A DNA stretch of 64,000 nt from Phalacrocorax aristotelis. Its lineage: Eukaryota > Chordata > Aves > Suliformes > Phalacrocoracidae. Positions 60,243-64,000 of this stretch are shown here, piece after piece. The DNA lies in the NCBI RefSeq assembly GCF_949628215.1, contig NW_027441375.1:310001-374000 (forward strand). The letters run 5' to 3'. The notes under the pieces were generated by a model. That model did not search any database. It was not told where the DNA came from and saw only the letters and a list, made by a program, of their open reading frames with translations. Made by a program: the position numbers and the translations under genes. Each line of letters begins with the position of its first letter. Position 1 is the stretch's first letter.

Positions 60243-63200
60243 GCACACTGTAGTGCCTCCCAGTACATCCCAGGTCCCTCCCAGTACTGGGAGGGACCTG
60301 GGATGAACTGGGAGGGACCTGGGATGTACTGGGAGGGACCTGGGATGTACTGGGATGTAATGGGACGGAACTGGGATGTATTGGGAGGCACTGGGAAAGA
60401 AGTGGTAGCGAACAGGGAGGGAATTGGGATGTACGGGGATGAATTGGTAGGAAACTGGGATGTACTGGCATGGAACGGGGATGTATTGGGATGTACAGGA
60501 ACGGAACTGGAATGTACTGCGATGTATTGGGATGTACTGGCAGCGAGCTGGGATTTACTGGGATGTACTGGGAGGAAACTGGGATATACTGGGAGGAAAC
60601 TGGGATATACTGGGAGGCATTGGGAGGGAAGTGGGTGTCAACTGGGACATTCCAGTTTCCTCCCAGTACATCCCAGTTCCCTACCAGTGCAGCCCAGTAC
60701 ATCCCAGTTCCCTCCCAGTCCGTCCCAATCCCCTCCCAGTACATCCCAGTTCCCTGCCAGTATGTCCCAGTACATCCCAGTTCCCTCCCAGTACATACCA
60801 GTTCCCTCCCAGTACATCCCAGTTCCCTCCCAGTTCCCTCCCACTACATCCCAGTACATCCCAGTTCCCTCCCAGTACATACCAGTTCCATCCCAGTACA
60901 TACCAGTTCCCTCCCGGTACATCCCAGTTCCCACCCAGTACATCCTACTACATACCAGTTCCCTCCCAGTTCCCTCCCAGTACATCCCAGTACTTCACAG
61001 TTCCCTCCCAGTACATCCCAGTACGTCCCAGTTCCCCTCAGTACATAACACTTCCCTCCCAGTACATACCAGTACATCCCAGTGTCCTCACAGTACGTCC
61101 CAGTTCCCTCCCAGTACATCCCAGTTCCATCCCAGTACATCCCAGTTCCCTCCCTGTTCCTTCCCAGTACATAACAGTTACCTCCCAGTACATCCCAGTA
61201 CATCCCAGTAGATCCTGGTACATCCCAAATCCCTGCCAGTTCCACCCGGTACAACCCAGTACAAGCCTGTACATCCTAGTTCCTCCACGGTACATCCCAG
61301 GACATCCCCGCACATTGTAGTGCCTCCCAGTACATCCCAGTTCCCTCCCAGTACTGGGAGGGACCTGGGATGTACTGGGAGGGAACTGGGATGTACTGGG
61401 ATGTAATGGGACGGAACTGGGATGTATTGGGAGGCACTGGGAAAGAAGTGGTAGTGAACCGGGAGGGAATTGGGATGTACGGGGATGAACTGGTAGGAAA
61501 CTGGGATGTACTGGCATGGAACGGGGATGTATTGGGATGTACAGGAACGGAACTGGAATGTACGGCGATGTATTGGGATGTACTGGGAGCGAACTGGGAT
61601 TTACTGGGATGTACTGGGAGGAAACTGGGATATACTGGGAGGAAACTGGGATATACTGGGAGGAACCTCGGAGGGAAGTGGGTGTCAACTGGGACATTCC
61701 AGTTTCCTCCCAGTACATCCCAGTTCCCTACCAGTGCAGCCCAGTACATCCCAGATCCCTCCCAGTCCCTCCCAGTCCCTCCCAGTACATCCCAGTTCCC
61801 TCACAGTACATCCCAGTTCCCTCCCAGTTCACACACAGTTCACTCCCAGTTCCATTCCAGTACATCCCAGTACATGCCAGTTGCCTCCCAGTTTCCTCTA
61901 AGTACATCCCAGTACTTTAAAGTTCCCTCCCAGTACATCCCAGTTCCCTCACAGTACATCCCAGTACTTCACAGTTCACTCCCACTACATCCCAGTACGT
62001 CCCAGTTCCCCCTTGGTACATAACACTTCCCTCCCAATACATCCAAGTTCCCTCCCAGTACATCCCAATCCCCTCCCAGTACATCCCAGTTCCCTGCCAG
62101 TATGTCCCAGTACATCCCAGTTCCCTCCCAGTACATACCAGTTCCCTCCCAGTACATCCCAGTTCCCTCCCAGTTCCCTCCCACTACATCCCAGTTCCCT
62201 CCCAGTACATCCTACTACATACCAGTTCCCTCCCAGTTCACTCCCAGTACATCCCAGTACTTCACAGTTCCATCCCAGTACATCCCAGTACGCACCAGTT
62301 CCCCTCAGTACATAACACTTCCCTCCCAGTACATAACAGTACATCCCAGTGTCCTCACAGTACGTCCCAGTTCCCTCACAGTACATCCCAGTTCCCTCCC
62401 AGTACATCCCAGTTCCCTCCCAGTTCACTCCCAGTACATAACAGTTACCTCCCAGTACATCCCAGTACATCCCAGTAGATCCTGGTACATCCCAAATCCC
62501 TGCCAGTTCCACCCGGTACAACCCAGTACAAGCCTGTACATCCTAGTTCCTCCACAGTACATCCCAGGGCATCCCCGCACATTGTAGTGCCTCCCAGTAC
62601 ATCCCAGTTCCCTCCCAGTACTGGGAGGGACCTGGGATGTACTGGGAGGGAACTGGGACGTACTGGGAGGGAACTGGGATGTACTGGGATGTAATGGGAC
62701 GGAACTGGGATGTATTGGGAGGCACTGGGAAAGAAGTGGTAGTGAACCGGGAGGGAATTGGGATGTACGGGGATGAACTGGTAGGAAACTGGGATGTACT
62801 GGCATGGAACGGGGATGTATTGGGATGTACAGGAACGGAACTGGAATGTACTGCGATGTACTGGGATGTACTGGGAGCGAACTGGGATTTACTGGGATGT
62901 ACTGGGAGGAAACTGGGATATACTGGGAGGAAACGGGGATATACTGGGAGGCATTGGGAGGGAAGTGGGTGTCAACTGGGACATTCCAGTTTCCTCCCAG
63001 TACATCCCAGTTCCCTACCAGTGCAGCCCAGTACATCCCAGTTCCCTCCCAGTCCGTCCCAATCCCCTCCCAGTACATCCCAGTTCCCTGCCAGTATGTC
63101 CCAGTACATCCCAGTTCCCTCCCAGTACATACCAGTTCCCTCCCAGTACATACCAGTTCCCTGCCAGTATGTCCCAGTACATCCCAGTTCCCTCCCAGTA

Positions 63201-64000
63201 AATCCCAGTTCCCTCCCAGTACATCCCAGTTCCCACCCAGTACATCCTACTACATACCAGTTCCCTCCCAGTTCACTCCCAGTACATCCCAGTACTTCAC
63301 AGTTCCCTCCCAGTACATCCCAGTACGTCCCAGTTCCCCTCAGTACATAACACTTCCCTCCCAGTACATAACAGTACATCCCAGTGTCCTCACAGTACGT
63401 CCCAGTTCCCTCACAGTACATCCCAGTTTCCTCCCAGTACATCCCAGTTCCCTCCCTGTTCACTCCCAGTACACAACAGTTACCTCCCAGTACATCCCAG
63501 TACATCCCAGTAGATCCTGGTACATCCCAAATCCCTGCCAGTTCCACCCGGTACAACCCAGTACAAACCTGTACATCCTAGTTCCTCCACAGTACATCCC
63601 AGGGCATCCCCGCACATTGTAGTGCCTCCCAGTACATCCCAGTTCCCTCCCAGTACTGGGAGGGACCTGGGATGTACTGGGAGGGAACTGGGATGTACTG
63701 GGAGGGACCTGGGATGTACTGGGAGGGAACTGGGATGTGCTGGGATGTAATGGGACGGAACTGGGATGTAATGGGACGGAACTGGGAAAGAAGTGGTAGT
63801 GAACCGGGAGGGAATTGGGATGTACGGGGATGAACTGGTAGGAAACTGGGATGTACTGGCATGGAACGGGGATGTATTGGGATGTACAGGAACGGAACTG
63901 GAATGTACTGCGATGTACTGGGATGTACTGGGAGCAAACTGGGATTTACTGGGATGTACTGGGAGGAAACTGGGATATACTGGGAGGAAACTGGGATATA
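60243..64000. repeat. H1 (1067), H3 (1267), H1 (1035) and a unit cut by the window end
   Basis: The H3 unit from 61310 is very close to that at 57663 (offset 3647). The final unit starts at 63612 and stops in its G-rich arm at the window edge. Confidence 0.75.

Larger units (their letters stand above)
45921..64000. repeat. Minisatellite array 2: fold-back higher-order repeat (runs off the window)
   Basis: At least 18 kb of the same repeat family as array 1. Marker stretches lie near 46112, 47263, 48256, 48834, 50028, 50979, 51634, 51829, 52417, 53222, 54395, 55368, 55978, 56608, 57663, 59393, 60048, 60243, 61310, 62577 and 63612. Unit types are shared with array 1 but their order differs, and larger periods appear: 3647 bases (57629 against 61276) and 8414 bases (50707 against 59121). 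Confidence 0.95.

Noticed and set aside
45942..63937. Open frames in array 2
   Set aside because: Same reason as array 1.
2322..64000. Telomeric or interstitial TTAGGG repeats
   Set aside because: No runs of TTAGGG or CCCTAA were seen; the repeats are CCCAGT-based.

Overview
The window looks like vertebrate, most probably bird, nuclear DNA from a GC-rich, repeat-dense region such as a microchromosome or a chromosome end. This is an inference from its composition: CpG islands with ETS, GC-box and CTCF-type motifs, a decayed gammaretrovirus-like provirus with avian-style LTRs, and very long GC-rich minisatellite arrays. No intact protein-coding gene, tRNA, rRNA or CRISPR array could be supported. 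Nearly all long open frames are by-products of a 21-base repeat that contains no stop codon in any frame.

Layout: 1-2321 is a CpG-rich segment (copy A). 2322-28894 is minisatellite array 1. 28895-29150 is a truncated LTR. 29151-30716 is a purine-rich degenerate repeat followed by GC-rich and promoter-like DNA. 30717-31920 is a partial second copy of the CpG segment (copy B), followed by a tiny array (31921-32038), an apparent array relic and a 25-base repeat. 32254-33448 is purine-rich degenerate tandem repeat. 33449-39073 is a provirus with two LTRs and broken gag, pro and pol, and no env. 39074-43619 is the continuation of the purine repeat, then shared and single-copy non-coding DNA. 43620-45920 is a third copy of the CpG segment (copy C, matching all of A). 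45921 to the end is minisatellite array 2.

Sequence 43620 onward re-starts the sequence of base 1, so the window holds one full unit of about 43.6 kb and roughly 20 kb of a second. The simplest reading is a very large tandem duplication. In each CpG copy (A, B, C) a CTCF-like motif lies 288-290 bases before the first array repeat, beside a promoter-like core with candidate splice donors on both strands. This resembles in outline the promoter-plus-CTCF macrosatellites known in mammals (for example DXZ4), but that parallel is inference.

The arrays are built from a 21-base unit (a 10-base CCCAGTACAT part and an 11-base CCCAGTTCCCT part), organised into higher-order units of mostly 0.95-1.27 kb. 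Each full unit holds a C-rich stretch and a G-rich stretch, which is the same repeat in the opposite orientation. They meet at a palindrome centred on CCCAGTACTGGG, so the array is a chain of about 40 fold-back modules. I call the higher-order types H1, H2, H3 and H4 by internal markers. Their order differs between the two arrays, which shows extensive reshuffling after the large duplication. All alignments and counts here were done by eye.
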